Origin: Scytonema tolypothrichoides VB-61278
Lineage (GTDB): Bacteria; Cyanobacteriota; Cyanobacteriia; Cyanobacteriales; Nostocaceae
Direction of reading: 5' to 3'
NCBI RefSeq assembly: GCF_000828085.3
Contig: NZ_JXCA02000019.1
Coordinates: forward strand, 392,504 to 456,503
DNA length: 64,000 nucleotides
Shown piece by piece: positions 9,841 through 18,411 of this stretch (positions are counted from its first letter, which is position 1; each line of letters starts with the position of its first letter). Below the pieces are notes generated by a model. The model had not been told where the DNA came from, did no database searches, and saw only the letters and a list, made by a program, of their open reading frames with translations. The translations under genes and the position numbers were made by a program.

Positions 9841-10782
9841 GTGAAACAATTTACTTTGCGAATAGCTGCCTGCAGTTTATTACTGAGCATTTTGACCGTA
9901 CAACAGAGTCAGGGAAAAGCGATCGCTAATTTACAAACCATCATCAGCAGCAACGCCAAGTTAGAAAAGTTGTCTGATGGTTTAAAGTTTACAGAAGGAC
10001 CCGTCTGGCATCCGCTTGGCTTTTTACTCTTTAGTGATATTCCCGCTAATACTATCTATAAGTGGACAACTGACAGTAAAATATCCATCTATCGTCGTCC
10101 TGCTGGCAATCCTAACGGCAATACGTTCGATAGGGAAGGACGGTTAATTACTGCTGAACATAACCGCCGGCTTGTGCGCACAGAAAAAAACGGTCAAATA
10201 ACCGTTTTGGCTGAACGCTACCAGGGTAAGCGTCTCAATAGCCCAAACGACGTTGTAGTCAAGTCAGATGGTAGCATTTACTTCACTGACCCGCCCTATG
10301 GTATTGGTAAGGAGAAGGAAGAACTTGGCTTTTATGGTATCTATCGCTTGAAACCAGATGGAACCTTGACTTTGCTCAACAAAGATATGGTGCGTCCTAA
10401 TGGACTCGCTTTCTCTGGTGATGAGAAAAAACTCTACGTTAGTGATTCTGAAAAAGGACACATCCGTGTTTTCGAGGTTAATTCAGATGGTACATTGACT
10501 AACACCAGGGTTTTTGCAGAGTTAACTGGACCCAAAGACAAAGGTGTACCCGATGGCATGAAGGTAGATGTCCAAGGCAATATCTATTGTAGTGGTTCAG
10601 AAGGGGTGTGGGTTTTCTCGCCAACAGGTCAGCTTCTGGGTAAGATTCTTGTGCCAGAGGTAGTCACAAATTTGGCTTGGGGTAACAAAGACTACAAAAC
10701 ACTTTACATCACTGCAGGTCAGGGTATTTATCGTATTCGCCTCTTGGTGGCGGGAGTGCAACCGCCGAAGGATGAACGATGA
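9841..10782 (+). CDS. Secreted SMP-30/gluconolactonase-type lactonase
   Basis: About 313 aa. A Sec signal peptide (KQFTLRIAACSLLLSILTVQ) is followed by a six-bladed propeller of the SMP-30/gluconolactonase/LRE-like family. Conserved stretches are FTEGPVWHPLGFLLFSDIP with a metal-ligand Glu, RLNSPNDVVVKSDGSIYFTD with a metal-ligand Asn, and YVSDSEKGHIRVFEV. The family hydrolyses aldonolactones such as glucono-1,5-lactone, the product of glucose dehydrogenases like the broken gene just upstream. The start is GTG at 9841 or GTG at 9835; purine-rich AAGGTGAGTAGGTG lies before both. Confidence 0.85.
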   Translation: MKQFTLRIAACSLLLSILTVQQSQGKAIANLQTIISSNAKLEKLSDGLKFTEGPVWHPLGFLLFSDIPANTIYKWTTDSKISIYRRPAGNPNGNTFDREGRLITAEHNRRLVRTEKNGQITVLAERYQGKRLNSPNDVVVKSDGSIYFTDPPYGIGKEKEELGFYGIYRLKPDGTLTLLNKDMVRPNGLAFSGDEKKLYVSDSEKGHIRVFEVNSDGTLTNTRVFAELTGPKDKGVPDGMKVDVQGNIYCSGSEGVWVFSPTGQLLGKILVPEVVTNLAWGNKDYKTLYITAGQGIYRIRLLVAGVQPPKDER

Positions 10783-11017
10783 AGGCTAAAACGTGGAATC
10801 TATTTTGCTTCGCTTTATTACTAGCGGTTTTTTTCGTCGTGTAAATAATAATTGATTGTTCGTCTGTGCCATTACGCTAGACGTTCGCTTACTTTTTGAG
10901 TTAAAGTACGGTAAGGAGATAGAATTATTGTATTTATCAAACAAAAGGGGTTTGGATCTACCAAGCTGACTTCCGGTCAGAGATAAAACACCTTCAACCC
11001 TTTCATAGAACAGCAAT

Positions 11018-11815
11018 ATGCACTACTCATTATTACCCTTATTGAGCTTCTTTATTGGTATTATCGTGGGCTTAACAGGCATTGGCGGAGCATCTTTGAT
11101 CACGCCAATGCTCATTTTTTTATTCCAGGTTCCTCCTTCCATTGCTGTGAGTTCTGATGTTGTGTCTGCCACGCTGATGAAGTTTGTCGGCGGCTATCAG
11201 CACTGGCAGCAAAAAACTCTCGACGTGCAAGTGGTAAAATGGCTGGCATTTGGTAGCGTTCCTGGCTCACTGTTTGGGGTAGGAATTTTGCACTTCGTCA
11301 AACGAACAGGGGAGCAGAACCTAGACGACATCCTGCTGCACTTGGTTGGAATGATGATTTTGTTTATGACTTTGTTAGCACTCACACAACTGCTGCTATT
11401 GTCGTTTTTCCCTGATTTTAAATTACCAGAACTACCAAAGTTTGACTTGACAACTAACCTGGGTCGTGTAGGTGCAATGAGCGTGGGAGCTGTTCTAGGC
11501 TGTTTGGTTGGTTTAACGAGTGTCTCCTCCGGTTCGATGTTTGCATTGGTGCTGATAGCCTTTTTCCAGCTAGAGACCCGTAAGTTAGTGGGTACAGATA
11601 TTTCACAAGCCGCAATTTTATTATTTTTCACTTCCTTGGGACATCTCACCCTTGGGACAGTTGACTGGAGTTTGGTCTTACCAATATGGTTAGGCTCTGT
11701 ACCTGGGGTACTGCTTGGTGCTAAACTTTGCCAACTTGCGCCTCAACGTCCACTGCGGTTTATCATTTACACAATCTTGCTCATGGCGAGTTACAAGTTA
11801 GTTGCCCCAGTGTGA
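11018..11815 (+). CDS. TauE/SafE family anion exporter
   Basis: 265 aa, about seven to eight membrane helices in two repeats. The family signatures appear in both halves: GLTGIGGASLITPMLIFLF after helix 1, and GLTSVSSGSMFALVLIAFF in the second half. Members move sulfite, sulfoacetate or other organosulfur anions across the inner membrane; the substrate here is unknown. The last 18 nt overlap tail-to-tail with the CadD-type gene on the other strand. Confidence 0.87.
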   Translation: MHYSLLPLLSFFIGIIVGLTGIGGASLITPMLIFLFQVPPSIAVSSDVVSATLMKFVGGYQHWQQKTLDVQVVKWLAFGSVPGSLFGVGILHFVKRTGEQNLDDILLHLVGMMILFMTLLALTQLLLLSFFPDFKLPELPKFDLTTNLGRVGAMSVGAVLGCLVGLTSVSSGSMFALVLIAFFQLETRKLVGTDISQAAILLFFTSLGHLTLGTVDWSLVLPIWLGSVPGVLLGAKLCQLAPQRPLRFIIYTILLMASYKLVAPV

Positions 11816-12496
11816 GTGTAATATCAAGCTGAATGTTCCTCTTTCATACATGATAAAAAGACCCAGGCAAATCAATACAAAAGGAACAACAGCTCTACCG
11901 TAGCGGCTTAAAATGTTAGCGTTAAGCGAAGCTCTGCCGAAGGCAATCGCTCTTTGACGACCTAATAGATAAGCAACAGCACACCAAACGCCTACCAAGA
12001 CAAAAAATACACTTAAAGTCACTCCCAAACTAGCAAAGCTCTTACCAGCAAATAAGGGTATATAAATACTGATATTATCACCACCATTAGCAAGTGTTAC
12101 CGCTGCAACTTGATAAGTTTGGGCGTGTAAAATACTCAAGAGAAAAGACAGTATGGGCTTACTATGTGAGGAGGGCTGAAAATCACTGGTGACTGTTTGA
12201 ACTTCTGTAGTTTCTTGTTCTTGATGCACTAATAGCTTTAAACCAATTGCTATGGGTAGTAATCCCAGAAATCCAATCCATTCTCGCGGAACAAACAGGC
12301 CACCCAAGAATCCTGGTAGGCTAGCAATGATGATAGCTACAAAACCAAGGTACTGACCAAATACAATATGTCGTCGCCGAAAATTGGCATTTACTTGTGA
12401 GAAAAATAACAACAGAATAAGGATATCATCAATATTGGTAGCAACGAAGGCAATGACAGCTTCCGTGAAAGCCGTCCAAAGTTGAGTTATGGTCAT
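11798..12496 (-). CDS. CadD-type cadmium resistance transporter (copy A)
   Basis: 232 aa with five to six hydrophobic segments of the CadD family. The signature ATNIDDILILLLFFSQVN lies in the first helix region, and NGGDNISIYIPLF lies at the middle. Family members are linked to cadmium tolerance or cation export. It is a paralogue of the divergent gene at 12707 (ATNIDDIVILLVFFSQVN). Near the C-terminus copy A has eight extra residues, FGRASLNA, between RQRAIA and NILSRYG. They are encoded by 24 nt at 11918-11941 that match a dispersed genomic palindrome. Reading frame is intact. Confidence 0.85.
   Translation of the reverse strand: MTITQLWTAFTEAVIAFVATNIDDILILLLFFSQVNANFRRRHIVFGQYLGFVAIIIASLPGFLGGLFVPREWIGFLGLLPIAIGLKLLVHQEQETTEVQTVTSDFQPSSHSKPILSFLLSILHAQTYQVAAVTLANGGDNISIYIPLFAGKSFASLGVTLSVFFVLVGVWCAVAYLLGRQRAIAFGRASLNANILSRYGRAVVPFVLICLGLFIMYERGTFSLILHSHWGN
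11918..11941 (-). repeat. 24-nt in-frame repeat insertion in CadD copy A
   Basis: The minus strand reads GCC then TTCGGCAGAGCTTCGCTTAA and CGCT, a member of the GCCTTCGGCAGAGGCTTCGCTAACGC repeat class common between genes in Nostocales. Aligning copies A and B (AYLLGRQRAIA...NILSRYG against AYKLTNQQEIAEIITQYG) shows the insertion is exactly 24 nt and leaves both flanks intact. Confidence 0.85.
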
Positions 12497-12618
12497 TGAT
12501 AAGAAAATATGATGTTAGAAAGCCTATAAATTATAAAAAATAAAATCATGATATACATATATAAAAATCTTATTTAATTTGTATGAAGCTAGATACAATT
12601 GCACATTCTTCTTTCTTG

Positions 12619-12652
12619 TTCCCTGTTCCCTGTTCCCTGTTCCCTGCCTCAA
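12619..12652. repeat. Tandem TTCCCTG heptamer repeat
   Basis: Four tandem TTCCCTG units lie in the 210-nt gap between the two divergent CadD-type genes. It is a simple STRR-type heptamer tract, followed by the repeat fragment GTATGGCTCCGCCACGC. Confidence 0.8.
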
Positions 12653-12706
12653 CGAGTTCGTATGGCTCCGCCACGCAAGCTAACATAAACCAAACCGGAT
12701 TCCTAT

Positions 12707-13378
12707 ATGAGCGGGTTAGTCTCTGGAATTAGCACGGGAATAGTTGCCTTCACCGCCACCAACATTGATGATATTGTTATCCTTTTGGTCTTCTTTTCTC
12801 AGGTAAATTCTACCTTCACTCGCAGGCACATTATTGTTGGTCAATATCTAGGATTTACAGCACTCATCTTTGCCAGTCTCCCTGGTTTATTTGGTGGATT
12901 CATCTTGTCGCCAAACTGGATTGGATTATTAGGTTTAATACCTATTGCTATAGGTATTAGTAGTTTGGTAAACCCAGAAGAAGATTCAGAAGAAGCAGCA
13001 GAAACGGAACAATCAGAAGATTCGACTTTTGCTAGTTTTCTTTCCCCTCAGACTTACAGTGTAGCTGCTGTCACTATTGCTAATGGTAGCGATAATATTA
13101 GCGTCTATGTACCATTATTTGCTAGTAGTGATTTCGGAAGTTTTGTGGTAATTCTAATCGTATTCTTTCTGTTAATAGGAGTTTGGTGTTATACCGCATA
13201 CAAACTAACAAATCAACAAGAAATAGCTGAAATCATAACTCAATACGGAAATTATGTTGTGCCTTTTGTTTTGATGGGATTGGGTGCTTTTATTGTTTTA
13301 AAAAGTGGCGCATTGAATCCAGTCAAACTTCTACTTAGCTGTCTATGTCTGATAGTTATTGTAAAAGACGAGCAATAG
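12707..13378 (+). CDS. CadD-type cadmium resistance transporter (copy B)
   Basis: 223 aa, same family and helix pattern as copy A, which is divergently transcribed 210 nt away. It carries ATNIDDIVILLVFFSQVN near the N-terminus, an acidic cytoplasmic loop (EEDSEEAAETEQSED), and NGSDNISVYVPLFASSDFGS. It lacks the eight-residue insertion of copy A and so gives the ancestral spacing. The last 15 residues after SGALNPVKLLLS may be a divergent tail. Confidence 0.85.
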   Translation: MSGLVSGISTGIVAFTATNIDDIVILLVFFSQVNSTFTRRHIIVGQYLGFTALIFASLPGLFGGFILSPNWIGLLGLIPIAIGISSLVNPEEDSEEAAETEQSEDSTFASFLSPQTYSVAAVTIANGSDNISVYVPLFASSDFGSFVVILIVFFLLIGVWCYTAYKLTNQQEIAEIITQYGNYVVPFVLMGLGAFIVLKSGALNPVKLLLSCLCLIVIVKDEQ

Positions 13379-13430
13379 AAATAACAACCTATAGCAATCT
13401 TATTTGATTTTGGAAAATTGAGAGACACAA

Positions 13431-13470
13431 ATCCCCGACCATTTTTGCGAAGTCGGGGATATTGTTTTTT
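13431..13470 (+). terminator. Hairpin terminator between convergent genes
   Basis: Arms ATCCCCGAC and GTCGGGGAT flank a loop of 12 nt and are followed by ATTGTTTTTT. It sits between the 3' ends of CadD copy B and the acsF paralogue and could serve the plus-strand gene. Confidence 0.8.
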
Positions 13471-13514
13471 ACAAATGATTTATGACTGCGATATTGGCAA
13501 GCTGTTTTTCGACT

Positions 13515-14591
13515 TTAAGAAACTGCTTGTCGAGATAATTCAGCATTAATTGGCTTAATGAAATAAAGCCGTAACAAATGCCCCATGATTGAAAGTATCA
13601 AGGGTAACTTTTGAAAAGACTTGACAATCTTTGGACTATTACTATTGTTAATCATCGTCAGCTTGAGATTAATATCAGAACACTCTTCGAGCCGCCGGAA
13701 AAACTCTGGGTGATCAGTATTCAATATCACAGGAAATGCCCGTGCAGCGGTTTCATTCGTCTTTTCAATCACTTGGATATTGTACTCGTATGGATTGATT
13801 CCAATAGAGCGATAAAATGACGCCCTCTCCAGCACTGTCAAAGTATGAGTCGCGAACACAGACAGCAGGAAAAACCGTACCCACAAACGCGCTTTCCAGT
13901 TGTTCCAGAGTTGGGGTTGCGATCGCAACAGCGCCTTAAAGAAATCTCCATGTCGATTCTCATCCTGACACCAACTCTCGAAATAGCCAAACAGAGGATA
14001 GAATTTCAGTTCTGGATGTTTCTCTAGGTGACGAAACATAATAATGTAGCGCCAGTAGCCAATTTTCTCAGACAGGTAAACTGTGTAAATAATCCACTCT
14101 GGTGGGAAAAAGGTATAGGTACGATTCTTTGTGAGATGCCCCAAATCCAGCGAGAGATTAAAATCCGCCATTGCTTTATTGAGAAATCCCGCATGGCGTG
14201 CTTCATCCCGCGCCATAAAATTAAAAGCTTCTGACAAAAGAGGATTTCGCTGTTTCAGTTTGCGCGATAACTCTTTGAACAGAAGAAACCCAGAAAACTC
14301 TGAAGTGCATGATCGTTCCAGAAAGTCAATAAAAGCGCGGCGCGTTTCCCCATCAATCTGTTCCCAACTTTGCTGAAACTCAGAATCACGCACGAAGTGA
14401 TGGCGGTTATAATCAGCCCGCAGTTCATCCACAATAGCTCTCAACTGGGCTTCATCTGCTGAAATGTCCAACTGCGCTACAGCATCAAAGTCAGTCGTGT
14501 AAAACCTGGGCGTTAACAATGTTTCTTGCACAGGTGCTTTCACACCGGGCTTTTGCAACTCAGGCTCTGGAGTTTGAAGAGGCTTAGCCAT
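13515..14591 (-). CDS. acsF: Mg-protoporphyrin IX monomethyl ester oxidative cyclase
   Basis: 358 aa diiron oxygenase that forms the isocyclic ring (E ring) of chlorophyll from Mg-protoporphyrin IX monomethyl ester. The iron-binding carboxylate/His motifs are visible as [17 protein letters not shown] and [15 protein letters not shown]. The N-terminus [17 protein letters not shown] is typical of cyanobacterial AcsF. It is divergent from a heme oxygenase and a hemN-type gene. That set matches the Synechocystis low-oxygen unit chlAII-ho2-hemN, so this is probably the microoxic paralogue (ChlA2 type), not the main aerobic enzyme. That assignment is by context. Confidence 0.93.
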   Translation of the reverse strand: MAKPLQTPEPELQKPGVKAPVQETLLTPRFYTTDFDAVAQLDISADEAQLRAIVDELRADYNRHHFVRDSEFQQSWEQIDGETRRAFIDFLERSCTSEFSGFLLFKELSRKLKQRNPLLSEAFNFMARDEARHAGFLNKAMADFNLSLDLGHLTKNRTYTFFPPEWIIYTVYLSEKIGYWRYIIMFRHLEKHPELKFYPLFGYFESWCQDENRHGDFFKALLRSQPQLWNNWKARLWVRFFLLSVFATHTLTVLERASFYRSIGINPYEYNIQVIEKTNETAARAFPVILNTDHPEFFRRLEECSDINLKLTMINNSNSPKIVKSFQKLPLILSIMGHLLRLYFIKPINAELSRQAVS

Positions 14592-14754
14592 GAGAATCGT
14601 TCAATTAATTTATCTTTTTAAAGCTATATAAGCATAAATTTTTCTTGAAATCTATCAAAAGTAAAAATATTTAAAATAATTTTTAAAAACTGATTTGCGA
14701 TTGCGTAACGGTGTGGCAATGTAGGGGAATATGGCACTAATATTTAGTACAAAT

Positions 14755-15163
14755 TCAATCAGTAATTATCACTACCAACTTGGCAAGTTATTGCGAGCGA
14801 ATCAGACAAACACAAGCCTCACTCTGCGGATTACTTTAATGAAGAAACTACTGGTGGAATTAGGACTTTCTAGAACTGATGGGAAAACGGTGGGGATTGG
14901 AAAAAGTCAGTACCGTGCTAGATGTTGGTTGCGGAATTGGTCATTGGGGACAGATGCTTGCTGATATTCTCCCCTCTAACGCCAAGCTAACAGGTATTGA
15001 TAAGGAAGCGCAATGGGTAGAACAAGCCAGTGAAAGGGCGAAGGCGTTGAATTTAGCAGCTTCCTTCTTGCGGAAAAAGCTCTTATTGATGAAAGCTTTC
15101 ATACAGGAGGCGGCAATATCTGCTATTTGGTATCAGGTTATAAGTAAGTCGTATATACCCTAG
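14755..15163 (+). pseudogene. Degraded class I SAM methyltransferase
   Basis: Frame fragments of one methyltransferase are visible. The first gives TLMKKLLVELGLSRTDGKTV and then loses the frame. The second, from 14879, gives VLDVGCGIGHWGQMLADILP (motif I) and TGIDKEAQWVEQASERAKAL (motif II). After about 15075 the reading deteriorates, and a short piece GGNICYLVSGYK appears in another frame at about 15110-15145. The whole is much shorter than a working enzyme of 200 aa or more. It lies between acsF and the heme oxygenase. Confidence 0.7.
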
Positions 15164-15586
15164 TTATAATAGTTGTATTTATGAGATAACTCTTGATTGC
15201 GACTCGCAGCCTGATGAGGGAAATCTTAATAAATATAAACCCTTTTATAATTACACAACTGTTTGATAGTTTAATAGATTAAATAGTCATCAATATGGTT
15301 TAGGGCGACAAGCGAGCGTGATAGTGTCTCGTTCAGTTCTGCTCTAAACCCAAGATAGCTATCTCTCCCTAACTCTGAGGTTAGCTGTGAACTACTTTTA
15401 TAAACAGTCAACAGTAAACAGTAAACAGTGAACAGAGTCAGCAATTTCTTGACCCTCCTTAACTTCGTAACTGATAACTGATAACTGTTAAAGCCTCACA
15501 CTGGGAATTCTGCGAAAATCCGAAACTTCAATAAATCAAACCCTGATTTGGGTACGTATTTTACTTGGACGAGAACCATTTTAACG
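15164..15586. other. Intergenic region with hairpins and heptamer repeats
   Basis: A 420-nt gap upstream of the heme oxygenase gene. It holds a set of three hairpins at 15297-15384 and an STRR tract at about 15400-15490 (CAGTAAACAGTGAACAG, then AACTGATAACTGATAACTG). The promoter of the heme oxygenase gene must lie here, but I cannot identify the boxes with confidence. Confidence 0.6.
15297..15384 (+). other. Three consecutive hairpins, possible structured RNA
   Basis: GGTTTAG (15297-15303) pairs with CTAAACC (15344-15350). GATAGCTATC (15354-15363) is a perfect palindrome. CTAAC (15369-15373) pairs with GTTAG (15380-15384). The three structures sit in 88 nt with no coding content, about 200 nt upstream of the heme oxygenase start. 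They could be a small RNA, a 5' leader or a decayed mobile-element end. Confidence 0.3.
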
Positions 15587-16261
15587 ATGAGTAGCAATCT
15601 AGCCCAAAAACTTCGCTGTGGAACACAACAGGCTCACACAGCGGCTGAAAATGTGGGATTTATGAAATGTTTTGTTAAAGGAGTTGTCGATAGAGACTGC
15701 TTTGCAAAGTTTTTAGGTAACTTGTATTACATCTATACCGCACTAGAAGCAGCATTAGAGCGTCACAAAGAGCATTCTTTGATAAGTATTGTATATTTCA
15801 GAGAGCTCAATCGCAAAGCTCATTTAGAAAAAGACCTAGAATTTTACTATGGTCAAGATTGGAGAGGGAAAATCGCACCTTCAAAAGCTGCTCAGACTTA
15901 CATAAGCCGCCTTCACGAAATCTCTACCAAGGAACCTGCATTATTAATAGGTCATACCTATACTCGCTACATGGGTGACTTGTCTGGTGGTCAAATGTTG
16001 CAAAAAGTTGCTCAATCAGTCTTGAACCTTTCTGGGTATGAAGGCACATCCTTCTATAATTTTGACCAAATTCCAGACAAGAAAGCATTCAAGGACAAGT
16101 ATCGTCAAACATTAGATGAGTTACCAATAGATGACATAACCGCCGACAAGATTGTTGCAGAAGCAAACAACGCATTTCACCTGAATATGCAAATAGTTCA
16201 GGAGTTAGAACAAACCCTGATTCAAGCGATTGGTCAAGCCATGTTCAATACCCTAGTTTGA
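15587..16261 (+). CDS. ho: Heme oxygenase (biliverdin-forming)
   Basis: 224 aa from the ATG at 15587 (SSNLAQKLRCGTQQAHTAAE); an earlier in-frame ATG at 15548 would add 13 unlikely residues. It opens heme to biliverdin IXalpha, CO and iron, the first step to phycobilins. The proximal heme ligand is His17, and the distal-helix signature is YTRYMGDLSGGQMLQKVAQ. Grouping with an acsF paralogue and hemN suggests it is the low-oxygen HO2-type enzyme. A terminator-like hairpin follows before hemN, so the two may have separate promoters or partial readthrough. Confidence 0.94.
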   Translation: MSSNLAQKLRCGTQQAHTAAENVGFMKCFVKGVVDRDCFAKFLGNLYYIYTALEAALERHKEHSLISIVYFRELNRKAHLEKDLEFYYGQDWRGKIAPSKAAQTYISRLHEISTKEPALLIGHTYTRYMGDLSGGQMLQKVAQSVLNLSGYEGTSFYNFDQIPDKKAFKDKYRQTLDELPIDDITADKIVAEANNAFHLNMQIVQELEQTLIQAIGQAMFNTLV

Positions 16262-16350
16262 AAATAGGGAACTCTTAACAGGAAACAAGTATTTTCATCC
16301 TTGGTTGTGGGGTTTTCCCGTGATTAACTGACTTGAAAATTAAACCACAG

Positions 16351-16382
16351 AAAAACACAGAGAAATCATCTGTGTTTTTTTG
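16351..16382 (+). terminator. Hairpin with T-run after the heme oxygenase gene
   Basis: AAAAACACAGA and TCTGTGTTTTT pair around a short loop, and the right arm merges into a run of T. An outer pair AACCACAGA / TCTGCGGTT surrounds it. This CAGAGAACACAGA-type palindrome is also a dispersed repeat, so termination is plausible but not certain. Confidence 0.6.
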
Positions 16383-16583
16383 CGTGCATCTGCGGTTAAA
16401 AATTACCCTAAATTAGATTTTGCGAACAAGAAAATCCACACATATAGATATGAATGCCTTGGGCAAAGTGCATGAATAACGGATTTTATGACGCGTATAG
16501 TAGATGATTTATCTGTTAGATTATCACCCTATTCGTTACCACCTCTGTACCCTTCATACATTTATTTTATTGGAAGCAACTCA

Positions 16584-17966
16584 ATGGTTTATCAAATTCC
16601 TGGCGTCAAATTTGATTTTGATATCATCAAAAAGTACGATGCCCCTGTTCCCAGATACACGAGCTATCCCCCTGCAACACAGTTAACGGAAGCATTTACT
16701 GCAAGCGACTTTCAAAGTGCGCTCGCCACATCAAATCAAAGAAAAACTCCCCTTTCTTTGTATTTCCACATACCCTTTTGTCAAAGTGCTTGTTACTTCT
16801 GTGGTTGCAACGTCGTCATTTCAAATAATAAGAATATTGCTCAACAATACGTTGAGTATCTGGTGCGTGACATCAAGAAAACAGCCACGATGATTGACTC
16901 AGATAGAAAAGTCGTTCAAATTCACTGGGGTGGTGGAACTCCTAATTATTTAAGCCTTGAACAAGTAGAATATTTATGGAAAAATATCAATAAACACTTT
17001 ACCCTGAGCCAAACAGCAGAAATTTCTATTGAGATTAATCCCCGGTATATCGATAAAAACTACATTTTCTTTTTAAAAGAAATTGGGTTTAATCGCATTA
17101 GTTTTGGTATCCAGGATTTTAATCGTCAAGTTCAAGTCGCAGTCAATCGCGTTCAGCCAGAAGAAATGCTGTTTGATGTGATGAACTGGATTAAAGAAGC
17201 GAAGTTTGACAGCGTGAATGTAGACCTCATATACGGTCTACCTTATCAGACCGTCCAGACATTTCAACAGACGGTGAAAAAAACAATTGAATTAAACCCA
17301 GACAGGATTGCTGTTTTTAACTTCGCCTATGTCCCTTGGCTGAAGGCTGTGCAAAAAAATATACCAGTAGAAGCTCTTCCGCCAGCCGAGGAAAAGTTAG
17401 AAATTTTGAAGATGACTGTTGAGGAGTTGACTCTTCATCAATATCTATTTATTGGTATGGATCATTTTGCCAAATCCAATGATGAATTGGCGATCGCGCA
17501 AAGCGATCGCACTCTCAAACGCAACTTCCAAGGCTATACAACTCAAGCACAAGCAGAACTCTTTGGTTTTGGTGCGACATCCATCAGTATGTTAGAAGAT
17601 ACCTACGCCCAAAACCACAAACAATTAAGGGATTACTATCAGGCAATTGACACAGATATCTTACCTATTAGTAAAGGTATCAAACTGAGTTGGGATGATA
17701 TTCTCAGACGCGATGTCATCATGAGTATCATGTGCCATTTTCAACTGTATAAGCAAGATATTGAAGACAAATACCATGTCATTTTTGACGACTATTTCTC
17801 TCAGGAATTAGAAGTATTGAAGAGTCTAGAAGCAGATGGATTGGTTAAGCTATCAAAAAATCACATTAGTGTTACAGAAATCGGCAGACTACTCATACGA
17901 AACATTGCCGTTATCTTTGATATGCACACCATCAAACAAGAGAAAAAGTTCTCTCGTGCAATTTAA
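16584..17966 (+). CDS. hemN: Oxygen-independent coproporphyrinogen III oxidase
   Basis: 460 aa from ATG 16584 (VYQIPGVKFDFDIIKKYDAP); the frame is open further upstream to 16488, but those residues are unlike the family. A radical SAM enzyme that decarboxylates coproporphyrinogen III without O2. The 4Fe-4S cluster cysteines are Cys66, Cys70 and Cys73 in PFCQSACYFCGCNVV. The SAM-binding GGGTPNYL and the HemN-type ISFGIQDFNRQVQVAVNR motifs follow, with the HemN C-terminal domain after residue 380. Full length supports HemN rather than HemW. With acsF and ho it forms a microoxic tetrapyrrole set. Confidence 0.93.
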   Translation: MVYQIPGVKFDFDIIKKYDAPVPRYTSYPPATQLTEAFTASDFQSALATSNQRKTPLSLYFHIPFCQSACYFCGCNVVISNNKNIAQQYVEYLVRDIKKTATMIDSDRKVVQIHWGGGTPNYLSLEQVEYLWKNINKHFTLSQTAEISIEINPRYIDKNYIFFLKEIGFNRISFGIQDFNRQVQVAVNRVQPEEMLFDVMNWIKEAKFDSVNVDLIYGLPYQTVQTFQQTVKKTIELNPDRIAVFNFAYVPWLKAVQKNIPVEALPPAEEKLEILKMTVEELTLHQYLFIGMDHFAKSNDELAIAQSDRTLKRNFQGYTTQAQAELFGFGATSISMLEDTYAQNHKQLRDYYQAIDTDILPISKGIKLSWDDILRRDVIMSIMCHFQLYKQDIEDKYHVIFDDYFSQELEVLKSLEADGLVKLSKNHISVTEIGRLLIRNIAVIFDMHTIKQEKKFSRAI

Positions 17967-18411
17967 TAGTTACGGAGAATTTTTCGTTCACTTATTGATA
18001 TGAATACCCTCAATCCAGCCGTCTATCTCAAGTCTTGAGAGAGTTGTCATCAGGCAGGATGGGGGTTTTTTTGTAAGGCTTTTTTGGAAATTAATTTTCG
18101 TAACAAGACACAACACATCCTCCTCGCATCAAGGTTGCCATTGCTTTTTTGATTTGTTGTGGATCACAAGCCACTGTTTTAAAGACTGACATAGGCAAGT
18201 TAAGGTTCCCAAAATTTTTTTGATGTGGAAAAGCCGTTGTTGATTTCAGCCATAACACAAACAAGTCAGTTTTCTGTTACTAAAGTCACTTGCTATAACG
18301 CAATTAATTCTGAATAATTACAGTTTGATGTACTTTTTTTCCGGACAAGACCATAAAAATCTGGAAAATTTGTGCATACCAATCCTACTATCGCTCACAA
18401 AAATCACACGG
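17967..18411. other. Intergenic region between hemN and the AMIN/serine hydrolase gene
   Basis: This 445-nt gap holds a small hairpin CTCAAGTCTTGAG at about 18029-18041, followed 30 nt later by GGGGGTTTTTTT; together they may end the hemN transcript. A 33-residue minus-strand frame lies at 18091-18192. The remainder shows no gene. Confidence 0.5.
18091..18192 (-). CDS. Possible 33-residue Cys-containing peptide
   Basis: ATG-to-TAA frame giving SVFKTVACDPQQIKKAMATL then MRGGCVVSCYEN. The composition is protein-like: a helical Lys/Ala segment, then a GGCxxSC tail, with no rare-codon bias seen. There is no strong ribosome-binding site. No family is recognised. The ending with two close cysteines after GG is reminiscent of a small metal-binding or precursor peptide, but that is a resemblance only. 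Confidence 0.35.
   Translation of the reverse strand: MSVFKTVACDPQQIKKAMATLMRGGCVVSCYEN

Noticed and set aside
10786-11016. 76-codon minus-strand frame between the lactonase and TauE genes
   Set aside because: No family resemblance, no ribosome-binding site, and it fills a probable promoter region.
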